Assembly (NCBI GenBank): GCA_018260285.1
Contig: JAGLBH010000002.1
Location: forward strand, 859-28,173
Length of the DNA: 27,315 bases
Reading direction: 5' to 3'
DNA from: Arthrobacter sp.
GTDB taxonomy: Bacteria; Actinomycetota; Actinomycetes; Actinomycetales; Micrococcaceae
The notes beneath the pieces were generated by a model. That model saw nothing but the letters and a program-made list of their open reading frames with translations, did not search any database and was not told the DNA's origin. The position numbers and the translations under genes are program-made. Positions 1-7,473 of this stretch are shown piece by piece; within the stretch, counting starts at the first letter, position 1; every line of letters begins with the position of its first letter.

Positions 1-2
1 GG

Positions 3-764
3 CCCGGTGCACTGACCGTGATCGTCCATCAGCAGCCGACCGTCTCCCTGGATCTGGGCGACGCGATGGGCACGGTGGCCGTCCGCATGCCGAACGACGA
101 CATGGCCCTTGACCTTCTGGCGCTCACCGGCCCCCTCGCCGTCTCCTCGGCGAACCGCACAGGCCAGGCAGCAGCCCGCACGGCCGAAGAGGCTCAAGAG
201 CAGCTGGCCGAGTCTGTGGACGTCTACCTCAATGACGGCTCCCGGGCGGAGTCCGGACTTCCGTCCACCATCGTGGACGCCACGGGGGACTGCCTTCGGG
301 TGGTCCGCGAGGGCGCCATCTCCCTGGATCGTCTCCGTGAGGTAGTTCCGACCCTTCTCGGCCTGGGCGAGGAGGCCCCGTCCCAGGAGCCGGGAGAGCC
401 CGAGGCCGCTGAGGTCGCCGAGCCCGACGCGGTGCTTGCCGGGGAGGACACAGCTCACCCCGAGGCTGCGGCCGACTCTGTGGCTGATCTATCGACCGAG
501 CTATCGGAAGCCCCTTCACCCGAGCTTCCCGAGACCCCCTCACCAGAGCTTTCGGATTCCGCAGCCGCGCCTGAGCACACCGGCGCTCCGGAGCACACAG
601 GCACTCCGGAACACACAGGCGTGCCGGAGCAGACCCCGGCTGCTGAGCACCTTTTGGAGCCGGAGCAGAGCCTCGCCGGAGACTCTGGCTCTTCCCCAGT
701 CTCCGATATCCCTCCTGCCCGCGCTCCACGACGGGGCATCCAGGGCCAGCCTCCCCGGGTCTGA
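3..764 (+). CDS. Threonylcarbamoyl-AMP synthase (Sua5/YrdC), 5' end cut off by the window
   Basis: This family makes L-threonylcarbamoyl-AMP from threonine, bicarbonate and ATP for the t6A37 modification of ANN-decoding tRNAs. The open frame runs in from the left edge with PGALTVIV, the conserved YrdC 'WPGPLT' region, then VAVRMPND, the block GPLAVSSANRTG and GLPSTIVDATG, all typical of the C-terminal half of the YrdC fold. The GTG at 18 is internal, so the start lies outside the window. After VVPTLLGLG comes a tail of about 130 residues rich in Pro, Glu, Ala and Ser. It holds four hexapeptides of the form xPE(H/Q)T(G/P) and two PSPEL motifs. The tail resembles no domain I know and is much longer than in a minimal Sua5. 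In actinobacteria sua5 normally precedes wecA and the atp operon, which fits here except for the inserted glycan genes. The YrdC assignment is firm; the role of the tail is unknown. Confidence 0.9.
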   Translation, partial: PGALTVIVHQQPTVSLDLGDAMGTVAVRMPNDDMALDLLALTGPLAVSSANRTGQAAARTAEEAQEQLAESVDVYLNDGSRAESGLPSTIVDATGDCLRVVREGAISLDRLREVVPTLLGLGEEAPSQEPGEPEAAEVAEPDAVLAGEDTAHPEAAADSVADLSTELSEAPSPELPETPSPELSDSAAAPEHTGAPEHTGTPEHTGVPEQTPAAEHLLEPEQSLAGDSGSSPVSDIPPARAPRRGIQGQPPRV

Positions 765-784
765 CCTCCTCCCCGGGTCTGACC
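751..784 (+). repeat. Two tandem copies of an 18-bp unit at the end of sua5
   Basis: CTCCCCGGGTCTGACC occurs at 751-766 and again at 769-784. The first copy contains the sua5 stop codon (TGA at 762-764). It looks like a local duplication of the gene's 3' end. No T-run follows, so I do not call it a terminator. Confidence 0.7.
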
Positions 785-838
785 CCTCGGTGCGGTCCAC
801 GGAGCCTCCTACGGTGTGCCGCCTCTGACCGGGGCTCT

Positions 839-1000
839 CTGCTATCCACCCCCGGTTTCTCGGGGGTGCCTGCCATCCACCCCCGGTTTCTTGGGAGCCC
901 TCCGCCGTCCGCCCCCGAGTTCTCGGGTGTACCAGCGCTACACCCCCGCTTATTCCCTATACCCCCGGAAATTCGAGGGGTGTATGGAATGAGCGGGGGT
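839..1000. repeat. Phased palindrome array, copy A
   Basis: CCCCC anchors begin at 849, 880, 912 and 943, a spacing of 31, 32 and 31 bases. Unit 1 is a perfect 8-bp stem, CACCCCCG at 847-854 against CGGGGGTG at 861-868, with loop GTTTCT. Unit 2 at 878-897 keeps the left arm and TTTCT core but its right arm has decayed to TTGGGAG. Unit 3 at 911-928 reads GCCCCCGAGTTCTCGGGT. Units 1 and 2 also share the bases before them (CTGCYATCC). Unit 4 is the left arm of the long hairpin at 939-1000. The array fills the gap between the convergent ends of sua5 and the glycosyltransferase-SDR gene. There is no cas gene, the spacers are only about 12 bases, and no T-run follows. The same arrangement recurs near 15041. 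Confidence 0.85.
942..1000. repeat. Long imperfect hairpin closing array A
   Basis: ACCCCCGCT at 942-950 pairs perfectly with AGCGGGGGT at 992-1000. The helix continues through 951-965 against 977-991 with one mismatch (957/985) and two G-T wobbles, leaving an 11-base tip that contains GAAATTC. The 62-base element 939-1000 is matched base for base, without gaps, by 15131-15192 (about 52 of 62 identical). It does not end in a T-run on either strand, so a classical intrinsic terminator is unlikely. Confidence 0.85.
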
Positions 1001-1034
1001 TCAAGCGGGCAGCAGCCTTCACAGGAGTCAGCGC

Positions 1035-3053
1035 CTACCTGCCCGCGGACCTGAGCATCTCATGGATATCACTCGGCCCAGCAAGCACGTGAGCTCGGGG
1101 CCATTCATCTGCCTGCGACTGTCCGAACCAGAGCAGATCCAGCCTCCGGGAGACAGCCGCCGATCGCTGCCCCAGCGCCCCGGGCAGTCGAGCGGCGAGG
1201 CTCCCGGCCTTCACCGCAAGGCATCCAGCCCATCGAGGCAGCCGCAGGGGGCGTCCGGAATGTCCGCCGCGAGCAGCCTCCAGAGCTGTCCGTGTCGTGG
1301 CGCCCTCCCACGGCTGGAGGACGACCGGCGGCACAGGCCGTCCGGCGGCGAGGTCCTCTGCCAGCCCGACAGTGAGGCGGGCGAGCGAAGTGACGCTGGT
1401 CAGCGGCGTCGGGCTGTCAGAGGCCCAGCTGGCCCAGGGACTTCGAGCGAGGCGGACGAACCGCTCGGTGGTCCGGCGCCCCGGGCCCTGAACGCTCGTG
1501 GCGCGGAGAATGCAGAAGGTCCCGCCCGCCTGGCGCACACGCTCTTCACCCTCTGCTTTGGAGCGAGAGTAGTCAGAGAACGGGCGGGGCGGGGCAGCCG
1601 CACTGAGCCGACCAGCCCCGAGCACTGCGGCGCTGCTCAGATGGACAAGGGGCACAGGAGGAACGGAGGCTGCACAGGCGTCGGCGAGCAGCCCAGGAAG
1701 AACCGCGTTAGCCCCGAAGAGAGCCGCCTTCTGCGCCCCGTCGGGACTCGCCAGCCCTGCTGCATTGACCACCGCGTCCGCGCTCTTGAGGGCGGAGAGG
1801 AGAGCGTCGGGGAGTGCCGACTGCTCGAGGGCATCCGCAGCGAGCCGCGGCGCAGCCCACGGCTGAACGCGGTGTCCTCGCCGCTCTGCCTCCGTTCTGA
1901 CCGCGCTCCCGACAAACCCCGAGGCGCCGAGGAGCAGGATGCTCAGAGCAGCCGGGGGCTCTTCCTGCCGTGCCTCAGCCGCCGAGGGCCGCGGAGCGGT
2001 CTGCAGGGGCAGTGGCCGCAGGCTGAGCCGAGCCCCGTCTTTCAGGCCGGCACCCACTGCCCTGAGAGACTTGACCGCTGAGCGGCCCGCAGCTGTCGCT
2101 CCGCCGGAGCTCATGGCTCCCGGCATCTCCACGAGAGCAGTGCGCACAAGCTCCTTGGCCGCGGTGAGGGCTGTGCCCGCCGCGAAGGCGAAGGGGCTCA
2201 GCTCTCCCTCTCGCTCGATGTACCCCTTCATGAGGGCCCGGTTCCTCACGGTGTAGTAGCGGGAGAGGTCCGAGGAGTCGTTGAGATGGCGCACAGCCAG
2301 GCTCACGCTCTTCTGGGAGCGGGTCTTCCGCAGGAGCGGCTCGTCGCACACCACCACCCGCACGCGGCGGGATGCGAGGTAGCCGTAGGTCGTGTCATCC
2401 GAGGCGATGAAGAACTGGGCGTCGGGAAGCCCCACGAGCTCCACCGTCCGCGCGGAGATGAGCGCTCCCTCGAAGCAGGCCACGTTGGTCTCGGTCACGG
2501 GGGCGCTGCGCTGCGGCTCGGGGAGAGGCAGGTGGATTCCTGTCGCCGGGTCCAGGCGATGCCTCCAGAAGAAGTCCGTGCCGTCGGGATTGATCCGCTG
2601 GCCGTGGATGACGTCCGCTGTCAGGCCGCGCTTGCAGAGGCGGGCCAGTGCGCCGTCGAGCACCTCGACGTCGTCGTCCATGACCCAGGCCCAGCGCTCC
2701 GAGACCGGCACGGGGATGAGCGATTCATCCGAGAGCGCCGCGGCGATGCCCGCTCGGAAACCGCCCGCGCCCCCCAGATTCTCCGGCTGGCGGATCACCC
2801 TGAGGGGGATCTCGCGCCCCTCCCGTCCGTGCAGCTCCGGGCCGAGGGACGCAAGGAACTCGCCGGTGCCGTCGCTGCTCGCGTTGTCCACGACGACGAC
2901 GCCGCCCGCCCCAGAGGAGTCCTGCTCGATGGAGGCGATGAGCCGTCTGAGCAGAGGCAGCCGATTGAAGGTCGTGATGACGATGACCGCCGAGGCCGGG
3001 GAGGGGGAGGGCGATCCGGCATAGGGTGCGGTCAGCGGTCGGGGGAAAGCCAT
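1035..3053 (-). CDS. Family-2 glycosyltransferase fused to an SDR/NAD-dependent epimerase-like domain
   Basis: Residues about 22-300 are a GT-A glycosyltransferase of the GlfT2/rhamnosyltransferase type (COG1216-like). They carry VIVITTFNR (23-31), VVVDNASSDGTG, the glycine-rich NLGGAGGF (92-99), the metal-binding Asp triad in WVMDDDVE (126-128) and a second acidic site SDD (218-220). A linker of about 60 residues leads to an extended SDR domain (about 370-672) with the nucleotide-binding motif GASGFVGSA (376-384), VVNAAG, the Ser-containing HLSSAA (471-476) and the YxxxK pair Y495/K499. Both catalytic sets look intact. The likely role is adding galactofuranose or rhamnose to a surface glycan, with the SDR domain acting on a nucleotide sugar; both substrates are inference. 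It starts 15 bases after the 3069-3995 gene and probably shares its operon. The weak SD is AAAGGGG. Confidence 0.85.
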   Translation of the reverse strand: MAFPRPLTAPYAGSPSPSPASAVIVITTFNRLPLLRRLIASIEQDSSGAGGVVVVDNASSDGTGEFLASLGPELHGREGREIPLRVIRQPENLGGAGGFRAGIAAALSDESLIPVPVSERWAWVMDDDVEVLDGALARLCKRGLTADVIHGQRINPDGTDFFWRHRLDPATGIHLPLPEPQRSAPVTETNVACFEGALISARTVELVGLPDAQFFIASDDTTYGYLASRRVRVVVCDEPLLRKTRSQKSVSLAVRHLNDSSDLSRYYTVRNRALMKGYIEREGELSPFAFAAGTALTAAKELVRTALVEMPGAMSSGGATAAGRSAVKSLRAVGAGLKDGARLSLRPLPLQTAPRPSAAEARQEEPPAALSILLLGASGFVGSAVRTEAERRGHRVQPWAAPRLAADALEQSALPDALLSALKSADAVVNAAGLASPDGAQKAALFGANAVLPGLLADACAASVPPVPLVHLSSAAVLGAGRLSAAAPPRPFSDYSRSKAEGEERVRQAGGTFCILRATSVQGPGRRTTERFVRLARSPWASWASDSPTPLTSVTSLARLTVGLAEDLAAGRPVPPVVLQPWEGATTRTALEAARGGHSGRPLRLPRWAGCLAVKAGSLAARLPGALGQRSAAVSRRLDLLWFGQSQADEWPRAHVLAGPSDIHEMLRSAGR

Positions 3054-3068
3054 GGAGGGATCCCCTTT

Positions 3069-3995
3069 CTACTCAGAGGGGGAGCGGAAGCCCCGGCCCG
3101 CGAGGCCCTCGCCGAAGGCCTTGGCCCAGGCCCGGAACCCGGGGAGATCGCGCTGCCGGGCGAAGTGCAGGGGGTAGCCCACCGCATCGGCCACGAAGGA
3201 CTTGGGGCGCAGATGACGACGGATGAGGTATCCCCGGTTGCGGTAGAAGTGGCCCTTCTTGAAGTCCGTGTCCGGGACGAGCACATGCCAGCGGTTGCCG
3301 ACCACATGCTGCACCTCCGACCAGGCGGAGGGGTGCTGGAGGGCCGTCGACGTCACCGTGCCGAAGGGGATGTGCGCCCGTCGAAGGCGGAGCATGAAGT
3401 CCGTCTCGTCCCCGCGGATGAAGAGCTTGAGATCCGGCAGGCCTACGCGGAAGAAGACTTCGGAGCGAACGAGGGCGCCGTTGAAGAAGTGGCCCACGCT
3501 CGGCAGGAAGGCGCGCTGCTCCACGGCGGCGCGGCTGAACTCGAGCTCCCCGTCGAGGCGGAATCCGAAGGAGAGGCGGGACGGGTCCTCGGGGGAGACG
3601 ACGAGGGGCAGCACCACGTCCAGTCCGCGCTCGTCCGCCTCGCGCAGAAGGGTCTCGAGGCAGGACGAGTCCTCGGGGCGGGCGTCGTCGTCCATGATCC
3701 ACACCCACTCGGCGCCTGAGGCGAGGGCGTGGAGAATCGCGAGGGAGAATCCGCCGGCGCCGCCGAGGTTGGCCTCGCTGCGGACGACATCCAGCTGCGT
3801 GCTCGCGGTGAGGGCCAGCGCGCGCTCGGCGTTGTCGAGGACATGCTGGGCCGGGCGAGTCCCGGAATCCACAACCGTGATGCGTAGCATGGGATGTGTC
3901 TGCGCGGAGAGCGAGGCAAGCAGAATCCGAAGGTCGTCGGGGCGGTCATACGTCACGACTGCTGCCGCAACGGATCCGGGGGTAAGCTCTGCCAT
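3069..3995 (-). CDS. Family-2 glycosyltransferase, GlfT2/rhamnosyltransferase-like
   Basis: A 308-residue GT-A enzyme paralogous to the N-terminal half of its downstream neighbour. It has AAVVTYDRPD at the start of the fold, NLGGAGGF (77-83), the metal and nucleotide-sugar Asp triad in WIMDDDARP (102-104) and RGDETDF (194-200), a common acidic motif in bacterial galactofuranosyl and rhamnosyl transferases. No signal peptide or membrane span is evident, so it probably works at the cytoplasmic face on a polyprenyl-linked acceptor. It is the first gene of a minus-strand pair and is transcribed divergently from the dehydratase gene at 4129. The sugar cannot be told from sequence alone. Confidence 0.87.
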   Translation of the reverse strand: MAELTPGSVAAAVVTYDRPDDLRILLASLSAQTHPMLRITVVDSGTRPAQHVLDNAERALALTASTQLDVVRSEANLGGAGGFSLAILHALASGAEWVWIMDDDARPEDSSCLETLLREADERGLDVVLPLVVSPEDPSRLSFGFRLDGELEFSRAAVEQRAFLPSVGHFFNGALVRSEVFFRVGLPDLKLFIRGDETDFMLRLRRAHIPFGTVTSTALQHPSAWSEVQHVVGNRWHVLVPDTDFKKGHFYRNRGYLIRRHLRPKSFVADAVGYPLHFARQRDLPGFRAWAKAFGEGLAGRGFRSPSE

Positions 3996-4128
3996 GATCG
4001 CCGCTTTCGGTTGTCGTGAGGACAGCTGACAGACGGGCTGTGTCTCGTGTCAGCCACAGTGATCAGCCATACACAGTCTAGGCGAGCCTCAGCGCTCTCC
4101 ACGATGGTTTCAGGAGTACCAAGCGACG
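3996..4128. promoter_or_regulatory. Divergent promoter region of the glycan locus
   Basis: These 133 bases separate two divergent gene starts, so they must hold promoters for both directions. On the plus strand AGGAG at 4112-4116 lies 12 bases before the ATG at 4129. I could not find a convincing -35/-10 pair on either strand, so no promoter elements are placed. Confidence 0.45.
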
Positions 4129-5964
4129 ATGAGTTCCTCCCCGAGCGCCGCAGGATCAACGGCAAAGCCCCTCAGGTGGCTGATCTACCAGTGCGGCATC
4201 GATGTGTTCTCCTGGGGAGTGGCCATCCTCCTCGGCCTCGTCCTGCGCTACGAGCTCACGGTGGACACGATCAACTGGACCGGCTTCGCCCTGTACTTCG
4301 GACTCGCGATCCTGAGCCAGCTGGCCATCGGCTATGCCGCCGGTCTGTATCGGGGGAAATACCCGTTCGGCAGCTTTGACGAGCTGCGCCTTCTCATCGT
4401 CGTCATCGGCAGCGTCACAGTCATTCTCGTGCTCACGAGCGTCTTCTTCGGCCTGACGATCGACGTTCCGCGCTCCTCGGGCGTCATCGCCTTCCCCTTC
4501 GCCTGCCTCTTCATGGCGAGCGCCCGCTATCTCAAGCGCATGTACGTGGAGGGAAAGGCCCGTCCGCGCGCCGCAGCCCAGCGCGTCCTCGTGTTCGGCG
4601 CGGGATTCCTCGGCACGAGCCTCGTGCACCAGATGATGCACGACCCCACCGGCCAGTACCAGGTGGTGGGCATGGTGGACGACGACCCGCACAAGAAGTA
4701 CCTGCGCGTCGCCTCGGTGCCAGTCGTGGGCACGAGCCGCAGCCTCCCGGATCTGGTCCGGCAGCACCGGGCCGACATCGTGGTGGTCGCCATGGCCCAG
4801 CCGGATCCTGCCCTCCTGCGCCGAGTGAACGAGCAGCTGGCCGACGCCGGCACCCGTCTGCTCCAGATGCCCCGCCTGCAGGAGCTCCTCACACATGAGG
4901 CCGGCGGACTGACTGCACAGCTGACGGAGGTGAAGGTCGAGGACCTCCTGGGCCGCACGCCTGTGGACCTCGATGTTCCCAGCCTGAGGTCCTACATCGA
5001 GGGCAAGCGCATCCTTGTGACCGGCGCCGGCGGCTCGATCGGCTCTGAGATCTGCCGCCACGTCGCGGAGCTCAACCCGGAGGAGCTCATTCTTCTGGAG
5101 CGGGACGAGTCCGCGATGCAGGCCACCCTCATCTCGCTCACCGGCTCGGGGCTGCTCACCGGCTCGGAGACCGTTCTGGCCGATATCCGAGACAGCGACG
5201 CCCTGGAGGAGATCTTCACCGCGCGTCGGCCGGAGGTGGTCTTCCACGCCGCCGCCCTCAAGCACGTGCCCCTGCTGGAGCAGTACCCGCTGGAGGCCTG
5301 GAAGACCAACGTGCTCGGCACTGCGAACGTCTTGCGCGCCTCGATCAACACCGGGGTCGAGACCTTCGTCAACATCTCCACCGACAAGGCGGCGGATCCC
5401 TCCACCGCCCTGGGCCACGCCAAGCGCCTCGGAGAGCGTCTGACGGCATGGGCCGCGGGCGTCACGGGCCAGCGCTACGTCTCCGTGCGCTTCGGCAACG
5501 TCATCGGCTCGCGAGGCTCAGTTCTTCCCCTCTTCACCCAGCAGATCGAGCGGGGCGGACCCGTCACCGTGACCGACGAGCGGGTGGAGCGCTACTTCAT
5601 GACCATCCCGGAGGCCACCTCCCTCGTGCTCCAGGCGGGTGCCGTGGGCCGCGGCGGCGAGGTGCTCATCCTGGACATGGGGCATCCCGTGAAGATCATC
5701 GACGTCGCCCGCCAGCTCATCGCGCTCTCCGGCAAGGACATCGAGATCGAGCTCACGGGCCTCAGGCCGGGGGAGAAGCTCACCGAAGTGCTCGTCACGG
5801 AGGAGGAGGAGCTCACGACGCCGTTCCACCCGCTCATCGCCCACGCCCCCGTCCCTCCGCTGGCACCCCAGGATCTGAGCCTCGATCTGTTCCGGCAGGG
5901 CAGGGCGTCCCATCCTGTCACGGAGGCGCTGCGGGTGGCGCAGCGGCCCCGGAGCGGGCGCTGA
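4129..5964 (+). CDS. Membrane nucleotide-sugar 4,6-dehydratase, CapD/WbpM/PglF-like
   Basis: A 611-residue member of the long polysaccharide-biosynthesis dehydratase family. Four membrane spans (about 17-40, 51-73, 87-109 and 117-134) precede a CoA-binding-like Rossmann domain with VFGAGFLGTS (155-164) and VDDD. The catalytic SDR domain starts at VTGAGGSIGSE (297-307) and holds HAAALKHVPLLE, STDKA (417-421) and FGNVIGSRGS. The family converts UDP-GlcNAc or a similar sugar to its 4-keto-6-deoxy form, the first step to amino-deoxy sugars of surface glycans. At the SDR YxxxK position this protein reads LGHAK (428-432), so Leu stands where Tyr, or Met in WbpM-type enzymes, is expected. The stop lies 6 bases before wecA, indicating co-transcription. 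Confidence 0.9.
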   Translation: MSSSPSAAGSTAKPLRWLIYQCGIDVFSWGVAILLGLVLRYELTVDTINWTGFALYFGLAILSQLAIGYAAGLYRGKYPFGSFDELRLLIVVIGSVTVILVLTSVFFGLTIDVPRSSGVIAFPFACLFMASARYLKRMYVEGKARPRAAAQRVLVFGAGFLGTSLVHQMMHDPTGQYQVVGMVDDDPHKKYLRVASVPVVGTSRSLPDLVRQHRADIVVVAMAQPDPALLRRVNEQLADAGTRLLQMPRLQELLTHEAGGLTAQLTEVKVEDLLGRTPVDLDVPSLRSYIEGKRILVTGAGGSIGSEICRHVAELNPEELILLERDESAMQATLISLTGSGLLTGSETVLADIRDSDALEEIFTARRPEVVFHAAALKHVPLLEQYPLEAWKTNVLGTANVLRASINTGVETFVNISTDKAADPSTALGHAKRLGERLTAWAAGVTGQRYVSVRFGNVIGSRGSVLPLFTQQIERGGPVTVTDERVERYFMTIPEATSLVLQAGAVGRGGEVLILDMGHPVKIIDVARQLIALSGKDIEIELTGLRPGEKLTEVLVTEEEELTTPFHPLIAHAPVPPLAPQDLSLDLFRQGRASHPVTEALRVAQRPRSGR

Positions 5965-5970
5965 GGTCAC

Positions 5971-7008
5971 ATGCTGTCTGATGTGTCCTTCGCGCTGCCG
6001 GGCCTGGCGTCCTTCGGCCTGTCAGTGCTCGCCCCGTTCGTCCTGAGGCCCTGGCTGCTCGCGGTCGGCGTCGTGGATGTGGCGTCGGCGCGATCCTCCC
6101 ATGTGGGCACCGTCGTCCGCGGGCTTGGGCTGGCCTGCGTGGTCGCCTTCGTCGTCGTTCTCTCGGCGTCGTTTCTGCTCGTTCCAGGGCTCGGGGAGAA
6201 CCCGCTCTCCTGGATTCTGCTCCTGACAGGGATTGCCACGGGCGCCCTGGGATGGATGGAGGATCTGCGCGGCGTCTCCGTGGCGGCGCGGTTCGGGTGC
6301 CAGGTGCTCATCGGGGTTCTCACCACGTGGGGCATTGTCGTGGCGGTGGATGCCAGTGCGTGGTTCATTCTCGTCGGCGCTGTGGCGGTTCCCGTGCTTG
6401 TCAACGCCACGAACTTCATGGACGGCGTCAACGGGATCTCGGGCCTCTACGGGCTGGTGGCCGGCGGCTACTTCGCCTTGGTGGGGGCAGCGCACGAGCA
6501 GACCTGGCTGGTGGTCTCTGGCCTGGTCGTGGGCGGGGCATACCTCGGTTTTCTGCCATGGAATTTCGGCTGGCTCAAGTGGTCGGGCGCCTTTATGGGC
6601 GATGCCGGCTCGTACTTGCTGGGCGGCTCCCTCGCCGCGATGGGTCTGGGCGCGTTCTTCGTGGCAGTCCCCATCGAAGCCGTCATGGCGCCGTTCCTCA
6701 TCTACCTGGCGGACACCGGCTTCACCCTGGCCCGTAGAATGCTGGAGGGGAAGCGCTGGACGCAGCCCCACCGGGAGCACGCCTACCAGCGGCTGACGGA
6801 TGTGGGCTTCACCCATGTGGCCTCAGCCCTCACCGTCATCGGATTCACGGCGGCCACCTGCCTTTTCGGCGTGCTCGGCGCTGCCGGGGACGACCGCCGG
6901 CTCAACGAGGCGGCTGTGGCCACGGTGGTCACCATCGCCGTCTATCTCGGGCTTCCCTCTCTCATCCGAGCTGTCCGACGCGCCCCTCACCCTTCTCAGG
7001 AGAGATGA
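5971..7008 (+). CDS. Undecaprenyl-phosphate sugar-1-phosphate transferase, WecA/MraY family
   Basis: A polytopic membrane enzyme of 345 residues and about ten hydrophobic spans. It transfers a sugar-1-phosphate, typically GlcNAc-1-P, from a UDP-sugar to a polyprenyl phosphate to start glycan assembly. Family signatures are MEDLRG (96-101, the usual acidic pair site), NATNFMDGVNGI (145-156), FMGDAGS (208-214) and the cytosolic loop PHREHAYQRL (266-275). The gene occupies the place of rfe/wecA between sua5 and the atp genes in other actinobacteria. GAGG within the preceding stop region serves as SD about 4 bases before the ATG. Four bases separate its stop from the next start-SD unit, so transcription probably continues into atpI. 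Confidence 0.9.
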   Translation: MLSDVSFALPGLASFGLSVLAPFVLRPWLLAVGVVDVASARSSHVGTVVRGLGLACVVAFVVVLSASFLLVPGLGENPLSWILLLTGIATGALGWMEDLRGVSVAARFGCQVLIGVLTTWGIVVAVDASAWFILVGAVAVPVLVNATNFMDGVNGISGLYGLVAGGYFALVGAAHEQTWLVVSGLVVGGAYLGFLPWNFGWLKWSGAFMGDAGSYLLGGSLAAMGLGAFFVAVPIEAVMAPFLIYLADTGFTLARRMLEGKRWTQPHREHAYQRLTDVGFTHVASALTVIGFTAATCLFGVLGAAGDDRRLNEAAVATVVTIAVYLGLPSLIRAVRRAPHPSQER

Positions 7009-7011
7009 CCT

Positions 7012-7473
7012 ATGACCGCCACCATGAACGACGCCGGACGAGCCCTGTCGGAGCAGTACTGGCGACAGGTGCGGGACGGCTCGTCGATGTCCGCCGGTCT
7101 GGTGCTTCTCAGCACGGTTCTGTTCATCGGGCGGGACGCGCCGGCTGTCTGGAGCGCGATGGGCGCTGTGGGTCTCATCTGGGCGCTCTGGGTGATGTCG
7201 GCAGCGGGGAAGGCGCTCATTGCCCGAAAGAGTCCCGATAACCTGGTTCTGGCCGGCATCGGCCTGTTCGTTCTCAAGGTCATGGTCATCGGCGGGCTGC
7301 TCCTGACCCTCGGCGTGCCAGACTGGGTGCGCCCTCTGCCGACGGCCGCCGCCGCAGTGACCGCCGTCATCGGCTGGCAGGCCATCGAATTCCGATCTCA
7401 CGCGCGTTCCAGGGTGCCCCTTTACATAGAGGTCGCTGAGGAGTCGCTCGGGCCCACAGGAGGACACCAGTGA
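7012..7473 (+). CDS. atpI: AtpI-like ATP synthase accessory membrane protein
   Basis: A 153-residue protein with about four hydrophobic helices (roughly 28-42, 46-66, 78-101 and 108-122) and a polar C-terminus. Sequence identity to E. coli AtpI cannot be judged by eye, but its place between wecA and the atp structural genes matches Rv1303 of M. tuberculosis, which is annotated as an ATP synthase I-type protein. AtpI proteins are thought to help c-ring assembly or Mg2+ supply. AGGAGA at 6998-7003 precedes the ATG by 8 bases. Its last four bases overlap the GTG start of the following gene. Confidence 0.75.
   Translation: MTATMNDAGRALSEQYWRQVRDGSSMSAGLVLLSTVLFIGRDAPAVWSAMGAVGLIWALWVMSAAGKALIARKSPDNLVLAGIGLFVLKVMVIGGLLLTLGVPDWVRPLPTAAAAVTAVIGWQAIEFRSHARSRVPLYIEVAEESLGPTGGHQ

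Noticed and set aside
839..1000. CRISPR array reading of the 31-base periodic units
   Set aside because: The units are palindromes with decayed arms, spacers are only about 12 bases, and no cas gene or conserved leader is present.
1062..2081. 339-codon plus-strand frame over the SDR half of the fusion
   Set aside because: Low-complexity shadow sequence; the minus-strand SDR has intact GxxGxxG and YxxxK motifs.
2286..3719. 477-codon plus-strand frame over the two glycosyltransferases
   Set aside because: Both glycosyltransferases have clear catalytic motifs on the minus strand; this frame crosses both and shows none.
4156..5418. 420-codon open frame antisense to the dehydratase
   Set aside because: It mirrors a strong family match on the plus strand and has no recognisable features.
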